From: Bacteroidota bacterium
GTDB taxonomy: Bacteria; Bacteroidota; Bacteroidia; Bacteroidales; UBA4417
Direction: 5' to 3'
Assembly: GCA_013376995.1 (NCBI GenBank)
Contig: JACAAZ010000002.1
Coordinates: forward strand, 287,694 to 351,693
DNA: 64,000 nucleotides
Shown in pieces: positions 8,038 to 17,940 of the stretch. The number at the start of each line of letters is the position of its first letter. Position 1 is the first letter of the stretch. The position numbers were made by a program, and so were the translations under genes. Below the pieces are notes generated by a model, which saw nothing but the letters and a program-made list of their open reading frames with translations, ran no database searches and had not been told where the DNA came from.

Positions 8038-10083
8038 CTACTTGATCACTTTCAATGCCTCATCCACTGCCTTTAACATCGGGTCAACCGAAAGCGTGCT
8101 TCCAACGGCACCTTTCATCCAGAGTTGAGGAACCATTTTGCCTTGTTTGTAGATGCGGTCAACTTCATTTGCAAAACTCTTTCCCTTCAGGGAAGCATCG
8201 ATGGCAAAATCAGTGAGATGGCCGATCGGGTAATTTGAGAGGTAGAGCGGGTTGTCAATCATATGCGAATAGATGGCCAGGATCGGCTCATCCTTCATTC
8301 CGAATACGGGTGCATAGTATTTATTCCATGTGTCTTTGGCGATGGTAATAACAGCCTCTTTTAGTTTAGCAGGAGTTGCATCGGGATTATCGTACATCCA
8401 CTTCCATACCTGCATATCCACCAGCGATACACCCATAATCTCATAACATGACCAGACAGCATCCAGAGCAGCAAGGTTTTCCTTGTTTGGATCATTATCA
8501 TTGATGCCAAGGAGGTAAAGGTCCCTTTTCTGGAAAAGGAAGGCAAGCGCTTCTGTAAATGCAGTATTCGGAACGCCTGACATCATGTAATTGTCAATAT
8601 CATAGAGGTCGATAGTTTGTTCAACATTGTGCCCGAATTCATGGGTTGCAATGTTGTAGCCCTTGTAATTCATGCCTTGCGGAGTAAGGCGTGTGCGCAG
8701 GCGGGCCTTGTCACCCTTCATATAGGCACCTGCAGCATGGCCTGAACCACGGGCCGGGTCAACCTGTACCTTGGAAGCGATATAATCAGCTCTTTCCGGG
8801 GCCCAACCCAGTTTGCGGAGAATATTCGGCATGTCCTTTTCAAAGGCTCCTGCATTCGGGTAAAGTTTTGTAGTCTTTGCTGTGAGATCATCCTCATTCA
8901 TGCTGCTACGGGCTTTGAAACCGTCATACCAGATATCAAAAGGCTGCAATGGGCGGCCAAGCCTCTTACTTATCAGTTCTCCGACCTGTTTGATCTCAGG
9001 GGCAGTCATGAGCGTGGTGAACAATTTTTCAACATCTGCCTGGGGGATCTCCATATTTAATTCGAAAGAACGCTGGATATATGTTGGATAGGCAGGATAA
9101 TAAGCATCGACAGCGCTCATAGCCTTGTAGTTGTTAAGCAGCATCTCATAACGTTTGTCAGGTTCAGGAGTAAACGGAACATCCTTGCCATCTTTCAGCA
9201 TTTTGTTGTCAATAGGATTCCATTGGAATTCCTTGTTGTTGATCACTTTTTCAGGAATGCTCTGGTCAATGATGCGTTTCATAACTGCATAGATCATTTT
9301 CTGTTTTTCCAAACCATCAGCTCCAACATAATGCGACTTCAATTCATCCCGAAGACCCCAGTGGGTAATGAGTTTCATGTCGGCCGGGAAATAGGTTTTT
9401 CCTTTGGCATCCACCAGGTTACCCATCATAATGTTGTATTCCGAAATGTACATATCAGCTTTTGAAAGGGCATCTGAAGCTTTCTGATTGAGTTCAGCCG
9501 GCACACGTGAAGTGAAGGCGTCACCCATACGTGCATAGGCCCATTGTGTGCGGGTCCAGTTCACACCTTGTTCAGTTTTTTCCTGTAAGGTATAGAACGG
9601 GAAATTCAGGGCTGTGATGAATGCTATCTTGTTCTGGAAAAGGTCATCCGTAAGGTGGGCAGAAGGGGAGAAGGCAGCAAAGAGTTCATCAACCGGGGTT
9701 AATGCCGGGCCATCAAGATCAACCGGAATCCTGAGATCCATACTTATCTTGTTGAAATTGCCATAAAGAACTTCAAAGGCTGTCTGTAACTTGCTGAAAA
9801 GTGTAAACAACTGGGCGGAATCCGAGATAAAATTCTCAGAGCAGAACTTTGAAAAATCTGCAGCAGTTCCGTCTTCTTTTTTCCATAGAAAAGCTGCTTG
9901 TTTTACGCCACGTTCGATACGGAATTTGGATTGTTCCCCGCATGAGTCGGTCAGTTGTTTGATCACCTTTTCCATGGTTGACTGCTTAATAAAGGTTTCC
10001 AATGAGCCGGATTTCCCGAAGGGCTGTTTGCACCCTGCAAATACCATCAGGAGGATTGCAGGCAATAGAAGGAGTTTCTTCAT
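8038..10083 (-). CDS. Zinc metallopeptidase lipoprotein (M3/gluzincin-like)
   Basis: A 681-residue exported lipoprotein. The signal peptide ends in the lipobox FAGC (Cys18). The zinc site is His481-Glu-Phe-Gly-His485, with a probable third ligand Glu511 in NTAFTEALAF. Large helical regions before and after fit the closed, mostly helical oligopeptidase architecture. HEFGH plus a downstream TEA motif resembles the M3 and M2 families, but the rest is diverged, so the family is called loosely. The likely role is periplasmic or surface peptide degradation. The gene is monocistronic and ends in a strong hairpin. A second, distantly similar lipoprotein peptidase lies at 25.6-27.3 kb. Confidence 0.82.
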   Translation of the reverse strand: MKKLLLLPAILLMVFAGCKQPFGKSGSLETFIKQSTMEKVIKQLTDSCGEQSKFRIERGVKQAAFLWKKEDGTAADFSKFCSENFISDSAQLFTLFSKLQTAFEVLYGNFNKISMDLRIPVDLDGPALTPVDELFAAFSPSAHLTDDLFQNKIAFITALNFPFYTLQEKTEQGVNWTRTQWAYARMGDAFTSRVPAELNQKASDALSKADMYISEYNIMMGNLVDAKGKTYFPADMKLITHWGLRDELKSHYVGADGLEKQKMIYAVMKRIIDQSIPEKVINNKEFQWNPIDNKMLKDGKDVPFTPEPDKRYEMLLNNYKAMSAVDAYYPAYPTYIQRSFELNMEIPQADVEKLFTTLMTAPEIKQVGELISKRLGRPLQPFDIWYDGFKARSSMNEDDLTAKTTKLYPNAGAFEKDMPNILRKLGWAPERADYIASKVQVDPARGSGHAAGAYMKGDKARLRTRLTPQGMNYKGYNIATHEFGHNVEQTIDLYDIDNYMMSGVPNTAFTEALAFLFQKRDLYLLGINDNDPNKENLAALDAVWSCYEIMGVSLVDMQVWKWMYDNPDATPAKLKEAVITIAKDTWNKYYAPVFGMKDEPILAIYSHMIDNPLYLSNYPIGHLTDFAIDASLKGKSFANEVDRIYKQGKMVPQLWMKGAVGSTLSVDPMLKAVDEALKVIK

Positions 10084-10170
10084 AATTCAACGGTTGTTGC
10101 TGTTTGTTAGATTTGAAGTAAAAGTATATAGATTTTTGTCATGAAAACAATAAGCTGAATTCCAGCCAGC

Positions 10171-13100
10171 TTAGCTCCAACTGTTGCTTACCCTGCTGCC
10201 ATGTTCTTCATCGCGGGTCACCCGCAACCAGGCTGTTATTTCCTGCTGCATATCTTCAACGTGGGAGATCACGCCAACAACCCTGTTCTCTTTCCGGAGG
10301 CTCTTTAGCGTATCGAACACCAATTCCAGGGATTCTTTGTCTAGGGTCCCGAAACCCTCATCCAGGAAAAAGAAATTCTGACCACTACGGTTGAGTTGCT
10401 GAATATTGTCCGCCAGCGAAAGTGCAAGGCAAAGGGATGCCTGGAAGGTTTGTCCGCCTGATAACGTCTTGACATTCCGCCATTGCCCTTCATTGAGGTA
10501 ATCGCGAATGCGGAAATTATTCTCCGCATCCAGTTCCAGTTTCAATTGCTGCCGGGTAAGGCGGTAAAACCGCTCATTGGCTGAATTGACAAGGTTTTGA
10601 AGGTAGATGGTTGAAACAAAATTGACAAAGCCCTGCGCCCGGAACAGGTCTGATAACGTTTTCAGGTTATCCCGCCTGGTTTTCAGGTTTTCCAGTTCCA
10701 CTTTCAGTTTCAGGCTTTCAGACAGTTTAAGGTTCAACTGCGCCAGTTGGTTTTCAGCAGCACCCTTTTGTTCATTCAGATGGTCGCAGGTAAGTTTTAT
10801 TTCTGCAATAAGTTGTTTCATTTCTTCATGAGCAACAACATCATAAGTCTTTCCCTGTATTATCTTTTCCAACTCCTTAAGGGCAGTATTCACCGAAGCC
10901 TGTTTCTCCCTGAAAGCCTGGATCTTTTGCTGTTCCTGCTGCCTGTCAAGTTTGAGCTCCAGGATCTCACGAATGGCTGATTCATTGGTGAAGCGGGAGG
11001 AAAGTATCCTGGCTTCCATTTGCCTGGCCAGGTTTTCTGTTTCTTCAGTTAAGTTCTTAAGGTTTTCCCCAGTTTTGCTGATTTCACCTGTGAGTAAAAG
11101 CTGTCTTTTTTGATGCTCCTGGAATCCTATTTCAGCCAGTTGGAACGTCTCTCCAATCCTGAGGTATTCCTGGTGAAGCCCGAGGGCTTGCTCTGTTAAC
11201 GCTTCAGCTGTAATGGATTCATATTCCTCATGCCGGAGAATTGTTAATTGTGCCAGCAGGCTTGATATGTCGCTCCTGAATCCTACCTGTTCCTGGATCA
11301 GTTTATTCAGAAGGCTGGTGAAGCGGGTTTCGTTAGCCGTCTCGGTTTCAACCTTAGCGGTAACATCCTTCAACTGTTCATCAAGGCTTTCCAATTCCTG
11401 GCGGAGTTTATTGTAATTCTCCTGTTCTTCAGCAAGCTTGCTTACCGAAAGCTCTTTCCAGGCAAAGGTTTTTTCATGTTCTTTCTGATTGAATTCTGCC
11501 AATTGAACAGCTTTCTCAAATGACAGGTGCTCTTCCTGTTTTATTTTCCATTGGTTGATGAGGAGCTGAGACTTAGTAAGAGCAGGATCAAGCTGCTTTA
11601 TCGTATTTTCATGGATCTCCTTTTGTTTTGCCAGGGACAGGATCTCCTCATCAACGGATTCAACCTGCAGTATATGAGGATGTTCGGTTGATCCGCACAA
11701 GGGACAGGCTTCCCCTTCATGAAGTTCAGAAACATAAGATTGTAATTTATGCTGTAGTTCAAGATGGAGCAATTGGGATTGAATGGAATTCAGCTTCTCG
11801 TCTGCCTGAAGCTTTAAGATTGATACGTTTCCTGGGATGGACAGGAGTTCTGAGGTGTTCCCTGAATAGTTGATCGACAGGCTCAAAAGAATCTCTTCAA
11901 GCTCTTTTTGGATAATCGAAATGCCCTCACCTGACCTGGCAAGAGCCTGGGTTTGATTGTCCGTCCTTTCTTTAAGCAATTCAGCTGTTTTGAACCATTC
12001 ACTGGCTTTTTGAAGCACTTTCAGGTCGGGAAGTTGTCCCTTGAGCGTTTCCTGGGTTTCTTTGAGCAATTTGACCTGGACTTTCAGGCTTTCAATATTC
12101 TTCCCGGTATCGAGGGTTTTTTTCTGTCCTTCGGCAATCCTGCCTTCCAGGGCTTCGAGCTCTTTCCTGCGATTATTCACCCGGGCACAGACTTCAAGTT
12201 CCCTTGCTTTTTTCTCTAAGGATTCCCTGTTTTCGTATTCCTTCCTTGCCGACTGGTACTTTGTTTCAGACCCTTTTAATAATTCGTTTACCTCAGCCAG
12301 TGCTATTTGCAGCTCCCGGAGGCCGGAAGATTCTTTTTGTTTCTGCCTGTTCCTGTCATCCAGCAGATCCAGGCCGGATTTGAAATTGCTGAAGCATTCA
12401 TCGTATTCTTCCAGTTGCTTCGTAGCAAGGTCAATTCCGGGTTTTTGCAATTCCAGTTCTTTGAGAGCCGCCTGGTTTTGAGCCAATGAAGTATGTGCCT
12501 CCTTTAGCCGTTGCCAATCCTTCTCAACGGCTTCTTTTTGCTCAAGGTTTTTGCGATGCTCTTCCAGTTGAACTGAAAGCAAGGCCAGGCTTTCCTGCTG
12601 AGACCTGACATCTTCAGGAGAAATCTCTCCCAGCTGTTGCAATTTGCCTTGGCAATTGCTGAAGGCATCGTCGTTTCTCCTTTGCAGTCTTGATGTTTTG
12701 AACGCCAGGTCGAACTTCTGGAGCCCGAACAACTCTTTTACCATTTCTGTGCGGTCCTTCGAGCCTAATTGAAGGAACTCCTGGAATTTACCCTGGGGGA
12801 TGATGATGGTCCTGCGGAAATTCTCATAACTGATCGCCAGGATATCCCGGATCTCATTAAACTCTACAGGGACCAGGTCATTCTTTTCAATCCTGTAAAG
12901 AAAACGTTCAAACTTTACATCTTCCGTGTTTTTACTGTTTCGCTTCCCTTTGGCAATAGCCCTATAAGTCCCTTTGTTTCCGGGGGCAAGAAAATCAAAC
13001 TGTATGAAGGCTTCCTTGCTTTTGAGGTTCATCATGTTGTATGAACGCAGTTCCCTGGCATTGAGCCTTTCGGTTTCTCCATACAATGCGAACATAATTG

Positions 13101-13239
13101 CTTCAAGCAAAGCACTTTTTCCACTTCCCACAGCCCCGAAAATGCCGAAAAGATGAGAAGAGGTAAGCGTTTGGAAATCGATTTCCTGGGGCTCGCGGTA
13201 GGAATAGATACCCGAAACTTTAAGATATAAGGGTATCAT
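10171..13239 (-). CDS. sbcC: Exonuclease subunit SbcC (Rad50-like ATPase)
   Basis: A 1022-residue SMC-like ATPase. Walker A is GAVGSGKS at residues 35-42. Two long Glu/Lys/Gln-rich coiled-coil arms flank the zinc hook CPLC (about residue 510). The ABC signature LSGGQTFQASL and Walker B FFFLDEGFGTLD (about residue 960) lie in the C-terminal lobe. With SbcD it forms the Mre11-Rad50-type nuclease that cleaves hairpins and protein-blocked DNA ends, which matters in a genome with many inverted repeats. The start codon overlaps the end of sbcD by 4 bases, indicating translational coupling. The length is normal. Confidence 0.97.
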   Translation of the reverse strand: MIPLYLKVSGIYSYREPQEIDFQTLTSSHLFGIFGAVGSGKSALLEAIMFALYGETERLNARELRSYNMMNLKSKEAFIQFDFLAPGNKGTYRAIAKGKRNSKNTEDVKFERFLYRIEKNDLVPVEFNEIRDILAISYENFRRTIIIPQGKFQEFLQLGSKDRTEMVKELFGLQKFDLAFKTSRLQRRNDDAFSNCQGKLQQLGEISPEDVRSQQESLALLSVQLEEHRKNLEQKEAVEKDWQRLKEAHTSLAQNQAALKELELQKPGIDLATKQLEEYDECFSNFKSGLDLLDDRNRQKQKESSGLRELQIALAEVNELLKGSETKYQSARKEYENRESLEKKARELEVCARVNNRRKELEALEGRIAEGQKKTLDTGKNIESLKVQVKLLKETQETLKGQLPDLKVLQKASEWFKTAELLKERTDNQTQALARSGEGISIIQKELEEILLSLSINYSGNTSELLSIPGNVSILKLQADEKLNSIQSQLLHLELQHKLQSYVSELHEGEACPLCGSTEHPHILQVESVDEEILSLAKQKEIHENTIKQLDPALTKSQLLINQWKIKQEEHLSFEKAVQLAEFNQKEHEKTFAWKELSVSKLAEEQENYNKLRQELESLDEQLKDVTAKVETETANETRFTSLLNKLIQEQVGFRSDISSLLAQLTILRHEEYESITAEALTEQALGLHQEYLRIGETFQLAEIGFQEHQKRQLLLTGEISKTGENLKNLTEETENLARQMEARILSSRFTNESAIREILELKLDRQQEQQKIQAFREKQASVNTALKELEKIIQGKTYDVVAHEEMKQLIAEIKLTCDHLNEQKGAAENQLAQLNLKLSESLKLKVELENLKTRRDNLKTLSDLFRAQGFVNFVSTIYLQNLVNSANERFYRLTRQQLKLELDAENNFRIRDYLNEGQWRNVKTLSGGQTFQASLCLALSLADNIQQLNRSGQNFFFLDEGFGTLDKESLELVFDTLKSLRKENRVVGVISHVEDMQQEITAWLRVTRDEEHGSRVSNSWS

Positions 13240-14462
13240 ACTTCTTCCTCCTCTGCGTTGATTTCCTGGAAAAGGCTTAAAATTGCAGGGTCGGGCTCCT
13301 GTCCTTTCTTAGATTTGAAGAAATCTGCAAATAATTCCTGCATGCTTTTTTGTTGGGGTGTACCGCTTGTATTTTCTTCTTCTTTTGTATCAGGTCCTGT
13401 TATTTCTGGAATAATGACAACGATTCCGTCGTGGATTTCCATAAGCCTTCTGCGATCCGCACCAGAGAGGAAGGTGCCGGAAACTATCGTCAGTTCGACA
13501 AGCGAATGCAGCGCAGCTAATAGCCAGGCTTCAGCATCTGCCATAGTCAGGAATCGTTTCCGTTCGAGTTTTCTTCCGCTCTTCAGTGGGACAGGACTGA
13601 TCTTTACATCCTTCCCGGGTTCCAGTTCAACAATCAGTACCTGCTTATCCTGCCCGGCTTCACTGAATGAATACGATAGCGGGCTTCCTGAATACATTAC
13701 GGGGCAAGGTGTTAAAGAAATTGCCTGTTTCCGGTGGAGGTGGCCCAAAGCGACATATTGAATAGCTGGGGGGATGGAGGAGGTGTAAATGGCCTGGGCC
13801 CCGCCAATATGATTGATTGGGCGCTCATCTTCCGGCTCTTCGGGAGCTATTCCACTTTCCGGCATGAAAAGCAGGTGAGCCATCAATGCATTGACACCCT
13901 GGTCATCACAATAGGTGTCTGCTAAATTTTTCCAATGCCCGGACAAAATTTCCCTTAGTTCTTCTTCGGGATTTTCGGGGTTGAGACCTTTTCGAAGCCT
14001 CATTTCATTAGCATAGGGAGTAAGAAGGAGCCTGAAAGCCGGTTTCCCCGGGAGTTGAAGTTCAAGAAAACCGGCTTCACTTTTAGTGATCGAAAAATTA
14101 TCCTCAATCGCGAAAGGGGTAACTACAGATTCAGGAAACCCGGCAAAAATGATCCCGCATTCCCGGGCCAGGGGATCCGGGGCTTCAATACGCTCAGGCA
14201 TATCATGGTTGCCCGCGATAGCTATCACCGGGCGCTTACCATTTTTAGCAAGCCGTTTCAGGGAGCGGTAGAAGAGGTCAAGAGATTCTGCCGGGGGATT
14301 GAAGGTGTCGAACAAGTCGCCAGCAATGAGTACCAGGTCAACCTGGTTTTCATCGGCTACCTGGATGATCTCTTCAATAACTGCCACCTGCTCCTCATGC
14401 CTGGAAAACCGCTCCAGTCGTTTCCCAAGGTGCCAGTCTGAAGTATGTAGGATTTTAAGCAT
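13236..14462 (-). CDS. sbcD: Exonuclease subunit SbcD (Mre11-like nuclease)
   Basis: A 408-residue calcineurin-like phosphoesterase. The metal-binding motifs occur in order: TSDWHLGKR (Asp9, His11), IAGDLFDT, AGNHDMPER, a central LMAHLLF histidine and GHLHRKQ. The C-terminal ~100 residues form the SbcC-interaction and capping region and end in an acidic tail. It is the Mn-dependent nuclease subunit of the SbcCD complex, acting on hairpin and blocked double-strand ends in the cytoplasm. It is the first gene of the sbcDC operon, overlapping sbcC by 4 bases. Confidence 0.97.
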   Translation of the reverse strand: MLKILHTSDWHLGKRLERFSRHEEQVAVIEEIIQVADENQVDLVLIAGDLFDTFNPPAESLDLFYRSLKRLAKNGKRPVIAIAGNHDMPERIEAPDPLARECGIIFAGFPESVVTPFAIEDNFSITKSEAGFLELQLPGKPAFRLLLTPYANEMRLRKGLNPENPEEELREILSGHWKNLADTYCDDQGVNALMAHLLFMPESGIAPEEPEDERPINHIGGAQAIYTSSIPPAIQYVALGHLHRKQAISLTPCPVMYSGSPLSYSFSEAGQDKQVLIVELEPGKDVKISPVPLKSGRKLERKRFLTMADAEAWLLAALHSLVELTIVSGTFLSGADRRRLMEIHDGIVVIIPEITGPDTKEEENTSGTPQQKSMQELFADFFKSKKGQEPDPAILSLFQEINAEEEEV

Positions 14463-14571
14463 ATGTTCAATAAGGATAACGGAATCTCAAATTTCTTAAG
14501 AATTAAGATGTGATGGAAGAATGTTTAAAAGTATTCTTAGTGGGTAATTTATTTGTTTGAATGATTTGTGC

Positions 14572-14635
14572 ATAATAAAATTCGTTTTAAAACGAGTAAT
14601 AGTATAATAAAACTCGTTTAGAAACGAGAAATATA
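14572..14635 (+). repeat. Two tandem 32-bp palindromic repeats upstream of the DUF4143 ATPase
   Basis: Two consecutive 32-base units start at 14572 and 14604. Each begins ATAATAAAA and contains the palindrome (A)CTCGTTT-NN-AAACGAG; the first copy has TTCG for CTCG. Two further units in the same orientation and spacing lie just after the ATPase gene at 15790-15853. There is no spacer between units, so this is not a CRISPR array. Position suggests an operator or recognition element for the enclosed gene. Confidence 0.85.
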
Positions 14636-14665
14636 CTATTTTTGTATGTTATAATCCTGGTAAGC

Positions 14666-15793
14666 ATGGTAAACAGAATTATTAAGGAGGACATTCTTTC
14701 ACATCTCTTTAAAGGCAAGGCTATTATCCTGATGGGTCCCCGGCAGACAGGGAAGACTACTCTCATAAGGAATATTTGCCAGGAGAGGAGTGAGTCGTTT
14801 TTATGGCTGAATGGTGATGATATGTCAGTCAGGGAGTTGCTTCAAAACATATCCATTGCCCGGCTTGCTACTATACTAGGGAATAACAGGATAATTGTGA
14901 TTGATGAAGCTCAGCGTATTGAAAACATTGGACTGGCGATAAAGATGATGGTTGATAATTACCCGGGTATCCAGGTAATTGCGTCAGGTTCTTCTTCGTT
15001 TGAGATTGCGGAAAAGATAAATGAACCACTTACCGGAAGGAAATGGGAATATCGCCTTTTTCCCTTTAGTCACAAAGAATTGGTTAATGAGCATGGCTGG
15101 GTTTCCGAGAATCAGCAGTTGGAAACCCGTCTGATTTATGGCTCCTATCCGGATGTGATCAATCATCCCGGTGAAGAAGCGAATGTATTGAACCTGCTCA
15201 CAGACAGCTTTCTATACAAGGATTTATTTGCATACGAAAAGATAAAAAAGCCCGGAATCCTGGTTAATTTACTGAAGGCCCTGGCTTTGCAGCTTGGTAA
15301 TGAATTGTCATACAATGAATTGGCACAAATTATCGGAATAGACAAAGAAACTGTCGACCGTTACATTGATGCATTGGAAAAATCCTTTGTTGTATTCCGC
15401 TTAAACTCTTTCAGCCGCAATGTCAGAAATGAATTGCGGCGTAGCAGGAAGATTTATTTCTACGACAACGGGATTCGGAATACAATACTTTCAAATTACA
15501 ATTCATTGAACCTGCGACAGGATACTGGTGCTTTATGGGAAAATTACTTCATTAGTGAAAGAATGAAATTTCTGAATTATAATAAGATATACGGGAATTC
15601 CTATTTTTGGCGCACTACCCAGCAACAGGAAATCGACTATATCGAGGAACGTTCAGGGAAATTAGAAGCATATGAACTGAAATGGAACATGAAGAAGAAA
15701 GCATCTGTTCCGGCTACTTTCATGAACGCATATCCCAACTCGGTCTTCTCGCTGGTTACTCCGGGAAATTATAACTCTTTCCTGGGAGCATAA
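14666..15793 (+). CDS. AAA ATPase with DUF4143 C-terminal domain
   Basis: A 375-residue P-loop ATPase of the AAA_14/DUF4143 family. Walker A is GPRQTGKT (residues 24-31) and Walker B is RIIVIDEAQRI. ASGSSSFEI follows as the sensor-like strand and GSYPDVI closes the ATPase part. The C-terminal DUF4143 portion has a winged-helix-like segment (ELSYNELAQIIGIDKETVDRYI) and a restriction-endonuclease-like end with IDYIEE and YELKW, as in many of these proteins. The biological function of the family is unknown. The ATG at 14666 is preferred over an upstream TTG. The stop codon lies inside a 32-bp palindromic repeat, and two repeats precede the start, so gene and repeats form one cassette. Confidence 0.85.
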   Translation: MVNRIIKEDILSHLFKGKAIILMGPRQTGKTTLIRNICQERSESFLWLNGDDMSVRELLQNISIARLATILGNNRIIVIDEAQRIENIGLAIKMMVDNYPGIQVIASGSSSFEIAEKINEPLTGRKWEYRLFPFSHKELVNEHGWVSENQQLETRLIYGSYPDVINHPGEEANVLNLLTDSFLYKDLFAYEKIKKPGILVNLLKALALQLGNELSYNELAQIIGIDKETVDRYIDALEKSFVVFRLNSFSRNVRNELRRSRKIYFYDNGIRNTILSNYNSLNLRQDTGALWENYFISERMKFLNYNKIYGNSYFWRTTQQQEIDYIEERSGKLEAYELKWNMKKKASVPATFMNAYPNSVFSLVTPGNYNSFLGA

Positions 15794-15853
15794 TAAAACT
15801 CGTTTGTAAACGAGAAATATTATAATAAAACTCGTTTGTAAACGAGAAATGTT
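15790..15853 (+). repeat. Two tandem 32-bp palindromic repeats at the 3' end of the DUF4143 ATPase
   Basis: Units start at 15790 and 15822. Both carry the core CTCGTTTGTAAACGAG and match each other over nearly the whole 32 bases. The first unit overlaps the TAA stop of the ATPase gene. They are in the same orientation as the upstream pair, with about 1.2 kb between the pairs. Confidence 0.88.
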
Positions 15854-15956
15854 ATTTTCCTTGTTTGTGTAGCATTTGAAGCAAATATTACGCTCGTCAG
15901 CTTACTTTTTAATACAAATTAGCATCTTAGTGATTCTATAATTCAAGTTTGCTTTC

Positions 15957-17765
15957 ATGAAACAGGTTCTTGCATTCATACTAATGTTGACTCTTCTGTC
16001 CCCGACAGAAGCACAGGATAAAATATATAAACCTGATTGGAGTGATCTCCGGGAAAGGCCTTATCCCCAGTGGTTTCGTGATGCCAAGCTGGGGATCTTC
16101 ATTCATTGGAGCCTGAGTTCCGTGCCAGCCTGGAGTGGGAAGGAACAATATGCTGAATGGTTCCTTAGGGGATTAATGACCGGTGACACAGCCAGGATCA
16201 ACTTTCAGAAGAAGGTTTTCGGGAATGATTTTACTTATGAGCAGTATGCCCCGCTCTTTAAGGGTGAGATGTTCGACGCTGCGGAATGGGCTGAGCTTTT
16301 CTCAAAGGCAGGGGCAAAATATGTGGTCTTTGTCTCAAAACATCATGATGGATTTTGTCTCTGGCCCAGCAAATACTCGCCGGGTTGGAATTCTATGGAA
16401 ACAGGGCCACACAGAGATATCGTTGGAGAACTGACGGAAGCCATTAAGCAAAAAGGCTTGAAAATGGGGTTGTATTATTCGCTCCCTGAATGGAACAATA
16501 GCATATATCGTTGGGGTACTGATTCTCCTGACAAGGTCACTCGTTATGTGGATGAACACATGATCCCCCAGTTCAAAGAATTGATTTCAACCTACCGGCC
16601 GTCCCTGGTCTTTGCAGATGGTGAGTGGGACCACCCGGCATCAACCTGGCATTCTTCAGAACTCATTAGCTGGTATTATAATCTCATAAGTGATGAAGCT
16701 ATTGTAAATGACCGCTGGGGAGGAGGAAGCGATGGCATTGGTTTCCGGACGCCGGAATATAGTTCTGGTATGGCATCCTCCGAGCGCCCCTGGGCAGAAG
16801 TTCGCGGACTTGGCCGTTCTTTTGGCCTTAACCGCAATGAATCCATCGATGCATACATGTCGCCGGCTGACCTCGTGCATTTCTTTGTCAAGGCAGTTGC
16901 AGGCGGAGGTGGAATGATCCTGAATGTTGGGCCCTATTGTGATGGCCAGATCCCTTTGCTTCAGCAGGAACGACTTCTTCAGTTGGGCGATTGGCTCCGT
17001 GTAAACGGGGAAGCCATTTATGGTTCGCATTCTTACACGTGTCCTTCGGAGGAAAAAGATGTGGAATTAAAGAGAACAGACTCTATGATTAACTTCGACT
17101 GGGTGCGGAATTCACCAGGGAAGCCCATCCTGGAAGATGATTTCAGGGCTACCTGGACAGGCTTTATTCAACCCCTTTATACCGAAGAATACATCTTTGA
17201 TGGCAAGGCCGATGATGGAATTAGGGCCTGGGTCGATGGTCAGCTGGTAGTTGACAAGTGGCCTGTGGCAGCAGATGAGAACCTTAATGGTGTAGTTGAA
17301 GGAACAGCAAGAAATTTGGAGGTAAAGAATATTCAAATGGTTGCCAACAAGTTGTATTCCTTAAAGGTTGAATATTACGAGGCAAAGCAAAATGCAAGTG
17401 TAAGCCTTGCCTGGGCAAGCAAGAGCCAGGTTTGGGAGATCATTCCCCCAGGCCGTTATTTCGTTTCCACCGATGCAGGTGCTGCTCACGGATTGAATAC
17501 GGTCTATTTTTCAAAGGCTACCCGTCTCTGCTATACCGTAAATCACGACAATCTTTATGCTATTTCACTGGAATGGCCTTCTGACAATAAACTTATACTG
17601 TCAGTTGACCCGTTATCCACTAATTACAAAGTCACACTCCTGGGAAGGGAAGGAGAACTTCCCTGGAAAATGGAAAATGGTAAAATGGTGGTAGATCTGG
17701 GCCGTATAAAGATTTCCGAATTGCCCTGCCAGTATGCATGGGTGTTCCGGGTAAGTACCGACTGA
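15957..17765 (+). CDS. Secreted alpha-L-fucosidase (GH29) with PA14 domain
   Basis: A 602-residue exported glycoside hydrolase. The signal peptide is residues 1-19 (cut near TEA/Q). The GH29 (beta/alpha)8 domain covers about 25-350: WFRDAKLGIFIHWSLSSVPAW at its start, SKHHDGFCLWPSKYS (128-141), and the catalytic nucleophile Asp221 in LVFADGEWD. A PA14 carbohydrate-binding domain follows at about 380-480, with YTEEYIFDGKADDGIRAWVDG. The C-terminal ~90 residues resemble the beta-sandwich of other GH29 enzymes. It releases fucose from host or algal glycans in the periplasm. There is no SusCD pair nearby, so this is not a full polysaccharide utilisation locus. Confidence 0.93.
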   Translation: MKQVLAFILMLTLLSPTEAQDKIYKPDWSDLRERPYPQWFRDAKLGIFIHWSLSSVPAWSGKEQYAEWFLRGLMTGDTARINFQKKVFGNDFTYEQYAPLFKGEMFDAAEWAELFSKAGAKYVVFVSKHHDGFCLWPSKYSPGWNSMETGPHRDIVGELTEAIKQKGLKMGLYYSLPEWNNSIYRWGTDSPDKVTRYVDEHMIPQFKELISTYRPSLVFADGEWDHPASTWHSSELISWYYNLISDEAIVNDRWGGGSDGIGFRTPEYSSGMASSERPWAEVRGLGRSFGLNRNESIDAYMSPADLVHFFVKAVAGGGGMILNVGPYCDGQIPLLQQERLLQLGDWLRVNGEAIYGSHSYTCPSEEKDVELKRTDSMINFDWVRNSPGKPILEDDFRATWTGFIQPLYTEEYIFDGKADDGIRAWVDGQLVVDKWPVAADENLNGVVEGTARNLEVKNIQMVANKLYSLKVEYYEAKQNASVSLAWASKSQVWEIIPPGRYFVSTDAGAAHGLNTVYFSKATRLCYTVNHDNLYAISLEWPSDNKLILSVDPLSTNYKVTLLGREGELPWKMENGKMVVDLGRIKISELPCQYAWVFRVSTD

Positions 17766-17940
17766 TCAATACGTATGGAGCTCAGGGCAAAGCGCAAAGT
17801 CCGAAAATGAATATTTTTAACAGCTGCCCTTAATGGTAATTAAATCGTACCATCTGCTTTTAGGGAACACGCAGTGCCGAAAAGGACAAATTCTCTAATT
17901 TTATATAATTCGTCTTTATAGATATCATAGCCCGGGGATA

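Noticed and set aside
14572-15853. Possible CRISPR array because of four 32-base repeats
   Set aside because: Units are contiguous pairs with no spacers, are palindromic along their length and flank an ATPase gene; no cas genes are present.
15957-17765. Polysaccharide utilisation locus around the fucosidase
   Set aside because: No SusC/SusD pair, sulfatase or sensor/regulator gene lies next to it.
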